NCBI GenBank assembly: GCA_001724025.1 | Contig: MEDJ01000005.1 | Coordinates: 1-64,000, forward strand | Source: Acidobacteria bacterium SCN 69-37 | GTDB taxonomy: Bacteria > Acidobacteriota > Vicinamibacteria > Vicinamibacterales > SCN-69-37 | Direction of reading: 5' to 3' | Length of the DNA stretch: 64,000 bases | Part shown: positions 43,169 to 50,858 of the stretch, piece by piece | How the letters are laid out: every line of letters begins with the position of its first letter | How positions within the stretch are numbered: the first letter of the stretch is position 1 | Notes under the pieces: model-generated | The model's database searches: none | Told to the model about the DNA's origin: nothing | Seen by the model: only the letters and a program-made list of their open reading frames with translations | Position numbers and translations under genes: made by a program

Positions 43169-44228
43169 GGGTAATCTGGCGCGTCGTCCTGTGCGACGGC
43201 CGCCACTGCACCAGGATCGGCACCTGATAGGTGCCCTGGACAAGACGTCCCTCGCCCGGCGAGCCGGCATCCGAGATCGGGAGATCCACGGACCGCCGCA
43301 TGCGGATGAAGCGCGAGGCCGACACTTCGAGCGTGCGGGCGACGAGATGCTCCACGCGTGACGCGCCGAGCCCCAGCGCGTCGACCAGCTGGTTGAGCGC
43401 GCGCACCAGGTCGTATCGCGCGTAGGCCAGCGCCTTGGCCGGCACGGCCTTCGGATCGTTCCAGGCGTGTCGCGCCTTCTCAGCGGCGAACCCGAGCGGG
43501 TTGCGCAGCACCTCGACCAGGTCGTGCTGCATCAGCAGCGTTTCGTATTCATTGACGGTCAGCCCGGCGTGGTGCTCGTCGGGGCCGAGTTCAAGCCGCA
43601 CCCGCCCGTTCGTGACGCCGTGCGCGGCCACCCACGTCCGGACCTGCTCGTAGAGGCCGAGCTCCGGCTGCTTCAGGCTGATTGCATCGATCGGATGCCC
43701 CGAAACCGGCACCGTCAGCCGCGTCTCGGCCACGACTTCCTGATCGTTGTAGCCGATGATCGTCGTGCGCCGCTGCCGCGGCGTGCCCTGGTGGGTGCCG
43801 TCGAGATCGACGAAGTAGACCGGCATCGTCCGCCGCGCATCGTACGACACGCAGGAGTGCAGGCCGCCGGCGATGAACGCCAAGTGCGAGTCGGCGTTGA
43901 TCGGTTCGCGATCCCGCTGATCGGGGGGCACGTCCGTCCGCAGTTCGATCTGATCGTGGCGATACCCGGCGCGCTCGGGGAACACGGTGCCGAGCAGCTT
44001 GAGGTACGACTCGAAGGCCTGGGGCCGGCTGCAAAGCCGCGCCGCCAGACTCTGCGGCAGGTATCCCGCGGTCGTGTGGTGCGACGCGTACAGACGACGA
44101 CGATAGGGTTCGAGCGCCGCGCCGTGGAGACGGTTGACTTCCGCCCTGACGTCCAGCACATCGAGCCGACGTCTCGGCTCGAAATCCACTGCGATTCCGA
44201 TCGGCACGACCCGGTATTGTGCCACCAA
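43146..44228 (-). CDS. Extended YjbQ/UPF0047-like protein
   Basis: 360 residues. The first ~175 residues resemble YjbQ (UPF0047): SHHTTAGYLPQS, INADSHLAFIAGGLHSC, PVYFVDLDGTHQGTPRQRRT. The C-terminal ~185 residues (LGLYEQVRTWVAAHG, DEHHAGLTVNEYETLLMQ, RFIRMRRSVDL) are not in the short family and have no domain I can name. YjbQ proteins have been linked to a weak thiamine-phosphate synthase activity. No signal peptide. The start is uncertain: TTG at 44228, GTG at 44225, or GTG further in before PIGIAVDF. Confidence 0.65.
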   Translation of the reverse strand: MVAQYRVVPIGIAVDFEPRRRLDVLDVRAEVNRLHGAALEPYRRRLYASHHTTAGYLPQSLAARLCSRPQAFESYLKLLGTVFPERAGYRHDQIELRTDVPPDQRDREPINADSHLAFIAGGLHSCVSYDARRTMPVYFVDLDGTHQGTPRQRRTTIIGYNDQEVVAETRLTVPVSGHPIDAISLKQPELGLYEQVRTWVAAHGVTNGRVRLELGPDEHHAGLTVNEYETLLMQHDLVEVLRNPLGFAAEKARHAWNDPKAVPAKALAYARYDLVRALNQLVDALGLGASRVEHLVARTLEVSASRFIRMRRSVDLPISDAGSPGEGRLVQGTYQVPILVQWRPSHRTTRQITLTLSRFE

Positions 44229-44420
44229 ATTCCTCTATGCCCTAATCGGCACCACGCCCGCGCTCCCGTCCCCCGGGGTCCGACGGACGCCACGATGCCA
44301 ACGACGGGCCGCGCGCGCCCGCGGCCACGTCCCGGGAACGCGCCCCCGGGCTCGAGTCCCGAGGGCGTGGACGACGAGACCGCACGCCGGCGGCCTCGAC
44401 GTCCGCGACGATCGACGCGC

Positions 44421-47231
44421 CTACTGCGGCGCCTCGTAGAGTCGGAGGCGCTGCACCGCAAACGGCGGCGCGTCCGGCGCGGCCGGTGCGGTCTGCGTGA
44501 TCCGGACGAACTTCGCCTGCACCGGTGCAAACGTCGCCGTGGTCACGACACCGGCGCCGGCGCCCTGGGCGACCGGCTGACTCCAGCTCGTGCCGTTGGT
44601 CGACACCTCCACCTTGTAGCCGCGCGGGTAGCCCAGTTGTGGCGTTGGCCCACCGGCCGCGCCCCCGCGTCCACCGCCCGTGCGCGGCGGCGCACCAGGT
44701 ACGATCTCGCCGTCGACGGGGACGACCGGGCTGGTCTCGAACTGCACCTCGGTCAGCCTGACGGCCTGCGGCAGTTCGATCTGCAGCCACATGTCGGGCG
44801 CCTGCGGCACGCCCGACGTCCACGGCTGGATCGTGACCGCGTACTGCGCGATGCGCGGATTGTGGCTGGCGTCGAATTTCCACGACGAATCGAAGACGAC
44901 CTGTCGCGGCAGCGAGGCCGAGAGCTCGTCGAGCGTCCAGCTCGTCGTGCGATCCTTCGTGGCCTCGCGGACACGGGCCACCTCGGCCGGCGTGATGAAC
45001 GGGGCCCTGTTGCCGAACGCGTTGCGCACGTACGACCCGACCGCCGCGATCCACTCGTCGTTCTGCATCCCCATCGGAATCATGACGTCGAGGTAGCTGG
45101 TGCCATTGAGCGGTCCCGTCATGCCGTGCAGCAGGACCTTGATGACGTGATCGCGGTGTCCCGTCACGCGCGCGGATCCGGCCAGCGGCGGTGCCGACGC
45201 CGCCCCGCCGCCCTCGGCACGCTCGGCCCCGCGACCGTCGTCGCCGTGACACGAGAAACAGAGCTCGTTGTAGATCGTGGCGCCGCGCTCGAACAGGGCC
45301 GTTTCGGCCTCGGTCATCGTCGGGGCCGCACCGGCAGGACCGCCACCGCGTCCGGCCGCCGGCGGGTTGAGGATGCGATCGGCCACGAACTGCACGCCGC
45401 GCGCGGGATTGGCCGTCATCGTCGCCTTGATCGTCGCGTTGGCATCGGCCACCTTGAGCACGTTCATCGTGAGCACGGCCTGAACGACGACGTTGACGTC
45501 AGCGTCCTTCGCGGCGGTCGCGTAGTCGGCGGCAAAGGAGCGATCGCCGGCCTTGTAGAGCGTCTCGCTCACGCGGATGGCCGCCATGCGGATCTGCGGA
45601 TCGGCATCCTTCATCAGATCGCGCACCAGCGCGGCGTCGGCGCGGCTCAGGCCCTCGAGCGTCCAGAGCGCATGGATGCGCGCCAGCTGATTCGCGTGCG
45701 TCCGCGCCATCGTCGTGAGCGCGGGCACGACGGACGTGTCCTGTCGGAGGACGAGCAACTGCTGTGCGGTGTCGCGCCACCAGCCGTTCGGATCGGTCAG
45801 GTGCGCCACGAGCTGCGCGGGCGTCTCGTCGTGCATGCGCGGCTGATCGGTGCGCCGGCCCATGCCCTCGTACGTCAGTCGCCAGATACGGCCGTGCCGC
45901 ACGATCTTGTCGAGCTGATACTGATCGATGCGCGCGCGCAGGTACGTCCCCGGACCGGACCACTGGGATTCCTGGATGATCCCGCGGTACATGTCCGTGA
46001 TGTACATCGTCCCGTCCGGCGCCGTGGTCATGTCGACCGGGCGGAAGAGCGGATCGGTCGAGCGGATGAACTCGGACAGCGGATAGACGTTGCGCAGCTG
46101 CGTCATCCCCTCGATGTTCACGGGGCGCAGGCGCCGCACGACGCGACCGACGGTCTCGCCGTAGAAGTAGTCGCCGATCATGTCGGCCGGCAGGCGATCG
46201 CCGCGGTAGATGTCGTTACCCGCCGCACCCGTCGCGCGCGCGAGCGAACCGTCGGGCATGCGCACCGCGGCCATCCCGCCCTGCATGTCGGCAATCAGCA
46301 CCGGCGCGCCCCAGATGATGTTCAGGTCCGGCTCGAACTGATCGGGCTGCCAGCCGAAGTTGCCGTAGACCACGGGGAACTGGAAATAGCCGGGCATGCC
46401 GCTCGCCCCCGACTGGAACCAGGGCTTGCCGTAGTTGTCCTGCGTGACGCCCCACTGCGCCTGGTTGGCCCCCGTCGGCTCGCGCAGCACGCCGCCAGGC
46501 GTCCAGCGCACGCGGAACGCGTTGTAGGTGCTGTAAATCCAGTTGTCCATGCCCCACATGAAATGGGACTCCTGGTGCTCGACGTTGGCGAGCCGTCCCA
46601 TCCCGGTGGTGAACAACTCCTTGCGATCGGCCGCACCGTCACCGTTCGTGTCCGTGTAGAGCCACACTTCGTCGGCGTTCGATTCCTTCGTCAGGATCCG
46701 GTTCGGCCCGAACGGCATCGCCATGCGCGGGAACACGAGGTTGTCGACGAAGACGCTGTGCGTCTCGTAGACGCCGTCGCCATCCTTGTCCTCGTGCACC
46801 GAGATGCGCCCGTTCGGATCGAGCGTGCCGCCGCCATCGGCGTCCTGCATGTAGCCACGCAGCTCGAGCACGAACATGCGGCCGTTCCCGTCGAACGCAA
46901 TCTGCGCCGGCTCCTCGATCTGCGGCTCAGTCAATACCGGCTCGAGTTTGAAGCCGGGCGGCAGCAGGAAGCGCGCCTGCTCGTCGGCCACGCTCAGCGG
47001 CTGCACGGGCGGCTTCGCCGAGAAATCGGGTTCCAGCGGATTGGCGCCCCGGCCACGACCGCCAGGCGCCTGCGGCGCACCGCCGGGACCACCCGCCCGG
47101 GCCGGGCCCACGGCCGGCGGCGGCGGTCCGGCCGGCGATGCGGGCGCCTGCGCCAGAAGCGTCATGGTGGTGGTCATCGCCGCCACACCAGACAGGAGAA
47201 CCAACGACACACGTGAGCCACGGACGGACAT
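44421..47231 (-). CDS. Exported propeller-HEAT-cytochrome c-discoidin protein (PVC-type)
   Basis: 936 residues. It has a signal peptide (VSLVLLSGVAAMTTTMTLLAQ), a Gly/Pro/Ala-rich linker (about 30-75), and a PVC-type beta-propeller (FDGNGRMFVLELRGYMQDAD, DKDGDGVYETHSVFVDN, DTNGDGAADRKEL). HEAT-like helices lie at about 430-620, and a haem c site CFSCH at Cys658/Cys661/His662. The C-terminal ~160 residues form a discoidin-like (F5/8 type C) carbohydrate-binding domain (QIELPQAVRLTEVQF, KFVRITQTAP). It is probably a periplasmic sugar dehydrogenase. The ATG at 47231 is chosen since the signal peptide starts there; further in-frame codons run up to 47369. Confidence 0.88.
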   Translation of the reverse strand: MSVRGSRVSLVLLSGVAAMTTTMTLLAQAPASPAGPPPPAVGPARAGGPGGAPQAPGGRGRGANPLEPDFSAKPPVQPLSVADEQARFLLPPGFKLEPVLTEPQIEEPAQIAFDGNGRMFVLELRGYMQDADGGGTLDPNGRISVHEDKDGDGVYETHSVFVDNLVFPRMAMPFGPNRILTKESNADEVWLYTDTNGDGAADRKELFTTGMGRLANVEHQESHFMWGMDNWIYSTYNAFRVRWTPGGVLREPTGANQAQWGVTQDNYGKPWFQSGASGMPGYFQFPVVYGNFGWQPDQFEPDLNIIWGAPVLIADMQGGMAAVRMPDGSLARATGAAGNDIYRGDRLPADMIGDYFYGETVGRVVRRLRPVNIEGMTQLRNVYPLSEFIRSTDPLFRPVDMTTAPDGTMYITDMYRGIIQESQWSGPGTYLRARIDQYQLDKIVRHGRIWRLTYEGMGRRTDQPRMHDETPAQLVAHLTDPNGWWRDTAQQLLVLRQDTSVVPALTTMARTHANQLARIHALWTLEGLSRADAALVRDLMKDADPQIRMAAIRVSETLYKAGDRSFAADYATAAKDADVNVVVQAVLTMNVLKVADANATIKATMTANPARGVQFVADRILNPPAAGRGGGPAGAAPTMTEAETALFERGATIYNELCFSCHGDDGRGAERAEGGGAASAPPLAGSARVTGHRDHVIKVLLHGMTGPLNGTSYLDVMIPMGMQNDEWIAAVGSYVRNAFGNRAPFITPAEVARVREATKDRTTSWTLDELSASLPRQVVFDSSWKFDASHNPRIAQYAVTIQPWTSGVPQAPDMWLQIELPQAVRLTEVQFETSPVVPVDGEIVPGAPPRTGGGRGGAAGGPTPQLGYPRGYKVEVSTNGTSWSQPVAQGAGAGVVTTATFAPVQAKFVRITQTAPAAPDAPPFAVQRLRLYEAPQ

Positions 47232-47411
47232 GGACGTCTTCCTCGAGAAATCGGGGTCAGGGAATTGTCGGAAAAGTGTATGCCACTCTACGGCGGCAGG
47301 CCGCGTCGCCGCAAGGCTGGACGGCAGTACCCGCAGGCATGCACCGACGCAGGGGGCGGGTCGGTCCACGCGGACACGCGGTGGGACAGACGGCGGGGCT
47401 GCACAGATTTT

Positions 47412-47491
47412 CGGAGCCCTGAGGCTTCAGCCTCAGGAGAAGGTGGGTGGGAACGATGCGTTTCCCCGAGGCTGAAGCCTCGGGGCTCCGA
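47412..47491. repeat. Pair of inverted REP-like palindromes
   Basis: CCTGAGGC and GCCTCAGG (47418-47437) form one hairpin; CCCCGAGGC and GCCTCGGGG (47464-47485) the other. The outer CGGAGCC and GGCTCCG are also inverted. The structure is as in 63044-63091. The rest of 47232-47533 shows nothing else coding. Confidence 0.75.
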
Positions 47492-47533
47492 GCCCCCGCG
47501 TGCCGCCGTGCCGCCCGCCGCCGTGCGGCCCGT

Positions 47534-47830
47534 CTACGGCCAGGTCCGATAGACGACGAGCCAGGGACCGATGGCCATCAGGCCGTAGAGCGCCGTCAGC
47601 CCGGCGAGCAGGCGGTGCATGCCGCGGGTGTAGACGAACACGCCTGCGGCCGCGGCCACGAGCTTGGCGGCAAAGAGCGTGGGGCCCGGTCCGAGCAGGT
47701 TCATCCAGGCTGCCAGAATCACGTTGCCCTCGGCGTGCGTGCCGACGGCACTGACCGCCACGTAGGTGAACAGCCCGTCGAAGAGTTGAGCCGCAAGGAA
47801 CAGCAGGAGGACCAGTCGAGACACGCGCAT
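47534..47830 (-). CDS. DUF5658-like small membrane protein
   Basis: 98 residues with three membrane helices: LVLLLFLAAQLFDGLFTYVAV, then TLFAAKLVAAAAGVFVY, and LLAGLTALYGLMAIGPWLVV. The pattern FDGLFTYVAVSAVGTHAEGN fits the DUF5658 family (Asp...Thr then Glu-Gly-Asn). Function unknown. The ATG at 47830 gives a normal length; in-frame codons continue to 47887. Confidence 0.7.
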   Translation of the reverse strand: MRVSRLVLLLFLAAQLFDGLFTYVAVSAVGTHAEGNVILAAWMNLLGPGPTLFAAKLVAAAAGVFVYTRGMHRLLAGLTALYGLMAIGPWLVVYRTWP

Positions 47831-48004
47831 GGCTGTACCAGCCATGTGCAAGGAGCTTGCCCTGATAAGTGACTGAAAATACATCACTTACGCCTCAACT
47901 AGTCTTCCTGTTGGATACCTTTGATCTGCCTGGCGGCGCCTCGACCCGCCGTCATCGTCGGTCGCCCGGCTCCGCACATGAGAGCACCGGCTTCCAGTCA
48001 CCAT

Positions 48005-48781
48005 CTATCGACTGAGCCCGTAGATGACGTAGTTGATCATGAACTTGTACGCCTCGTTCGTCGGCTCGAACTGGTACGCGCGGCCGCTCTGCGCCCACTC
48101 GACGTAGTCGCCCAGGTCCATCTGATAATTGATGACCGCCGCCAGCCGCTTGCTCGGATCGTTGTCCTGATAGATCCCGTAGAACTCGCCGTACTGGTTG
48201 TACGGCTCGACGTCCGGTACGTGGAGCGTGGCGATCTCGAAGAAGCTGTTGAAAATCGGGTGGTCGCGATCGAGCGGGACGATCTTCGCTTCCGGCCACG
48301 CCTGCCGCAGGCCGTACTCGAACACCGCCCACTCACGCGGATTGTGGAAGTCGTCGAAGATGATGAACCCGCCCTTGTCGATGAAGGTGCGGAGGCCGCG
48401 CGCTTCCTCGGGCGTCGGCTGCCAGTAGCCGGGCTCGGTCAGGTAGATGACCGGGTACTTCAGCAGTTCGGGATCGTCGAGCGTGAAGACATTCGGATCG
48501 TCGACGTTCACGCGGATCGCAGTGATCTCGTGGAGCATCTCCATGAGATTGCGTTCCATGTCCGGGTAGTCGGCGCGCCAGCTGCCGCCGCTCAGATACC
48601 GCACGCGCGGCAGGATGAAGCGGCCGTCGTAGGCCACGTTGGGCAGCACCCAGCCGCGGCCGCCGAACCAACGGCCGAAACCGCCGCCGCGCTGCGCCAT
48701 GGCGACCACCGGCAGCATCACGACCAGCAACCCTGCGAGCACCCACGCGATTCGGCGTGCGACCACGCCCCAGCCTCTCAC
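48005..48781 (-). CDS. DUF4159 domain protein, exported
   Basis: 258 residues from a GTG (an inner GTG at 48766 is possible). A signal peptide (AWVLAGLLVVMLPVVAMAQ) is followed by a glycine-rich stretch and the DUF4159 domain: FILPRVRYLSGGSWRADYPDM, LKYPVIYLTEPGYWQPT, LRTFIDKGGFIIFDDFHN. DUF4159 has a class-I glutamine amidotransferase-like fold, and is often encoded with MoxR and von Willebrand domain proteins in aerotolerance-type operons. Those neighbours are absent here. Confidence 0.88.
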   Translation of the reverse strand: MRGWGVVARRIAWVLAGLLVVMLPVVAMAQRGGGFGRWFGGRGWVLPNVAYDGRFILPRVRYLSGGSWRADYPDMERNLMEMLHEITAIRVNVDDPNVFTLDDPELLKYPVIYLTEPGYWQPTPEEARGLRTFIDKGGFIIFDDFHNPREWAVFEYGLRQAWPEAKIVPLDRDHPIFNSFFEIATLHVPDVEPYNQYGEFYGIYQDNDPSKRLAAVINYQMDLGDYVEWAQSGRAYQFEPTNEAYKFMINYVIYGLSR

Positions 48782-48851
48782 AGCGGTCTCGACGACACAA
48801 TAGAAGACGCAGGTACCGCCCGCCAGGCGCGGCTGTTACGATCGATCTCCG

Positions 48852-49850
48852 ATGAGCGTCCCTTTCTCGATTCTGGATCTCTGTCCGGTGCCCGCCGGGG
48901 CGACGGTGGCCGACGCGCTGCACCATTCGGTGGACCTGGCGCGTCGTGCCGAGTCGCTCGGGTACCGCCGGTTCTGGCTGGCCGAGCACCACAACATGCC
49001 GGGTATCGCCAGCGCCGCCACGGCCGTCGTCATCGCGCACGTCGCCGCCGGTACGTCGACGATCCGCGTGGGTTCGGGCGGCATCATGCTGCCCAACCAC
49101 GCCCCGCTCATCATCGCGGAGCAGTTCGGGACGCTGGCCGCGCTGCACCCGAACCGCATCGATCTCGGCCTGGGCCGTGCCCCTGGGACCGACGCCGCGA
49201 CGGCGATGGCGCTCGGACGCAGTCCGGCCGCCGCCGACGACTTCCCGCGCGCGGTGCAGCAGCTCCAGTTCTACTTCCGCGATCCGGTGCCGGGCCAGGC
49301 CGTCCGCGCGGTGCCGGGAGCCGGCCTGCACGTGCCGATCTGGATCCTGGGGTCGAGCCTGTTCGGCGCGGAACTGGCGGCCGCGCTCGGCCTGCCGTAC
49401 GCATTTGCCGCGCACTTCGCGCCCGACGAACTGATGCGCGCGCTGCACGTCTATCGATCGCGGTTCACGCCGTCGGCCTCGCTGTCCCGCCCCTGGGCGA
49501 TGGCCTCGGTCAACGTCGCCGCCGCCGACACGGACGCCGACGCCCGCCGTCTGTTCACGTCGATGCAGCAGGCCTTCACGAACATCCGCACGCGCGGCGT
49601 GGCGGGACCGCTGCCGGCGCCGGTCGACAACATCGATCGCTGGTGGTCGCCGGCCGAAAAGGCGGTGGTCGATCAGGTGCTGCGGTACTCGTTCGTCGGA
49701 ACCGCCGACAGCATCACCGATCCGCTGCGCGCGTTCATCGAGACGACGAAGGTGGACGAAGTGATGATCACGGCGCACATCCACGCGCAGGCTGCGCGGC
49801 TGCGCTCGATCGAGATCGCCGCAGCCGTCCGCGATCGCCTCGCGTCGTAG
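48852..49850 (+). CDS. LLM-class flavin-dependent oxidoreductase (luciferase-like)
   Basis: 332 residues. TIM-barrel bacterial-luciferase family: [82 protein letters not shown]. The LAEHHN motif contacts the flavin. This is the F-group (YhbW/MsnO8-like) of monooxygenases that use FMNH2. The substrate is unknown. It has no signal peptide. TACGAT (48837-48842) 9 bases upstream may be a -10 box giving a very short leader. Confidence 0.92.
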   Translation: MSVPFSILDLCPVPAGATVADALHHSVDLARRAESLGYRRFWLAEHHNMPGIASAATAVVIAHVAAGTSTIRVGSGGIMLPNHAPLIIAEQFGTLAALHPNRIDLGLGRAPGTDAATAMALGRSPAAADDFPRAVQQLQFYFRDPVPGQAVRAVPGAGLHVPIWILGSSLFGAELAAALGLPYAFAAHFAPDELMRALHVYRSRFTPSASLSRPWAMASVNVAAADTDADARRLFTSMQQAFTNIRTRGVAGPLPAPVDNIDRWWSPAEKAVVDQVLRYSFVGTADSITDPLRAFIETTKVDEVMITAHIHAQAARLRSIEIAAAVRDRLAS

Positions 49851-49867
49851 ACGTCAGACCGCTGCGC

Positions 49868-49932
49868 ATCGGAGCCGCGAGGCTTCAGCCTCGGGCAACA
49901 CCCCCTGGAACTTGAAGCCCCAGGGGCCCACC
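49868..49932. repeat. REP-like palindrome pair
   Basis: CGAGGCTTCAGCCTCG and a second palindrome CCCCTGGAACTTGAAGCCCC AGGGG, close to each other and inverted, sit in the 3' gap between the luciferase-like and DUF411 genes. It is the same type as at 47412 and 63044. Confidence 0.65.
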
Positions 49933-49950
49933 GCGGGGATCGATTGGCGC

Positions 49951-50418
49951 TCAGTAGCGCGCGAACACCGTCGTGCGTCCGGCCTCGTCGAACGTGAGGA
50001 CCGAATACTGGTGCTTCACGTTGCCCTGTTCCATGCCGGGGGATCCCAGGGGCATACCGGGCACCGCGATGCCCTTCACGGCCGGCCGGCTCTTCAGCAA
50101 GCGCTTCACCTCGTCGGCAGGTACGTGGCCTTCGACGAGATACCCGTCGACCACGGCCGTGTGGCACGACTGCACGTGCGCCGGCACGCCGAGCTTCGCG
50201 TGCAGGGCCGGCATGTTCGTGGTGTCGGTGGCCGTCACGCGGAATCCCGCGCGCTCCATGTGTCCGATCCATAACGAGCAGCAGCCGCAGCTCGGATCCT
50301 TGTGGACGGTGACCGCCGGCAACGCCTGGGCCCCTTCTGCCCCCAGCGTGAACGCCGGCACCATCGCGGCCGCGGCCGTCGTCGTCACCCGCAGCCAGGA
50401 ACGCCTCGTCAATGTCAT
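49951..50418 (-). CDS. DUF411 (CopG-like, metal-binding) protein, Tat-exported
   Basis: 155 residues. N-terminal TRRSWLRVTTTAAAA looks like a Tat signal. The domain has all the hallmarks: VTVHKDPSCGCCSLWIGHM, GVPAHVQSCHTAVVDGYLVEG, HVPADEVKRLL and GIAVPGMPLGSPGME. The CGCC and SCHT residues suggest binding of copper or another thiophilic metal in the periplasm. An in-frame upstream ATG at 50460 is possible. It follows the bactofilin gene on the same strand. Confidence 0.92.
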   Translation of the reverse strand: MTLTRRSWLRVTTTAAAAMVPAFTLGAEGAQALPAVTVHKDPSCGCCSLWIGHMERAGFRVTATDTTNMPALHAKLGVPAHVQSCHTAVVDGYLVEGHVPADEVKRLLKSRPAVKGIAVPGMPLGSPGMEQGNVKHQYSVLTFDEAGRTTVFARY

Positions 50419-50463
50419 CGCACACCTCAGGTTCTTCGTCGCGTTGCGTCCGGCGTCCATGTC

Positions 50464-50829
50464 TTACGCCGTATCGCGTTTTCTCTGGTGAAACTTCGCC
50501 ACGCGCAGCGCCGCCTCGAGATGCTGCGGTTCCACGCGGCCGCCGAAATCCGCGCCGTCGTTGAGGATGAAGTTCTTCGACATGACCTGCCCGGTGACCA
50601 CCGCCCCGGGCCGGACGTCGACGACGTCGGTGGCAATCATCTGCCCCTCGACGCGGCCGAGAATCGTCAGATCGCGGGCGATGACATCGCCGACGATCGA
50701 TGCGGTCGGTGCGACGACCACCGCGCAGTCCTCACAGGTGAGCGGTCCCTCGATCCGCCCCTCGACCGTGAGGTCCTCGGTCGACCTCACTTCCCCCTTC
50801 ACCACCACGCTCCGGCCGAACACACCCAT
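50464..50829 (-). CDS. Bactofilin (polymer-forming cytoskeletal protein)
   Basis: 121 residues. The core consists of repeated short strands with G-xx-V/I spacing: VVVKGEVRSTEDLTVEGRIEG, IVGDVIARDLTILGRVEGQM, VDVRPGAVVTGQVMSKNFIL, the beta-helix of the bactofilin (DUF583) family. Bactofilins form filaments at the cytoplasmic face of the membrane, and often guide cell wall enzymes. The N- and C-terminal tails are short. It is divergent from the GH31 gene, with only 29 bases between. Confidence 0.92.
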   Translation of the reverse strand: MGVFGRSVVVKGEVRSTEDLTVEGRIEGPLTCEDCAVVVAPTASIVGDVIARDLTILGRVEGQMIATDVVDVRPGAVVTGQVMSKNFILNDGADFGGRVEPQHLEAALRVAKFHQRKRDTA

Positions 50830-50845
50830 GGAGTGATTCTACAGG

Positions 50846-50851
50846 TAGAAT
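50846..50851 (+). promoter_or_regulatory. -10 box of the GH31 gene, implying a leaderless mRNA
   Basis: TAGAAT is 7 bases upstream of the ATG at 50859. The expected start point is at the codon. There is no SD. Confidence 0.5.
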
Positions 50852-50858
50852 CCGGGCC

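Noticed and set aside
43467-47216. A 1249-codon open frame on the plus strand
   Set aside because: It lies antisense to the YjbQ-like and cytochrome-propeller genes, whose products have clear domains. The protein would be rich in Arg, His and Val with no domain; such mirror frames are common in GC-rich coding DNA.
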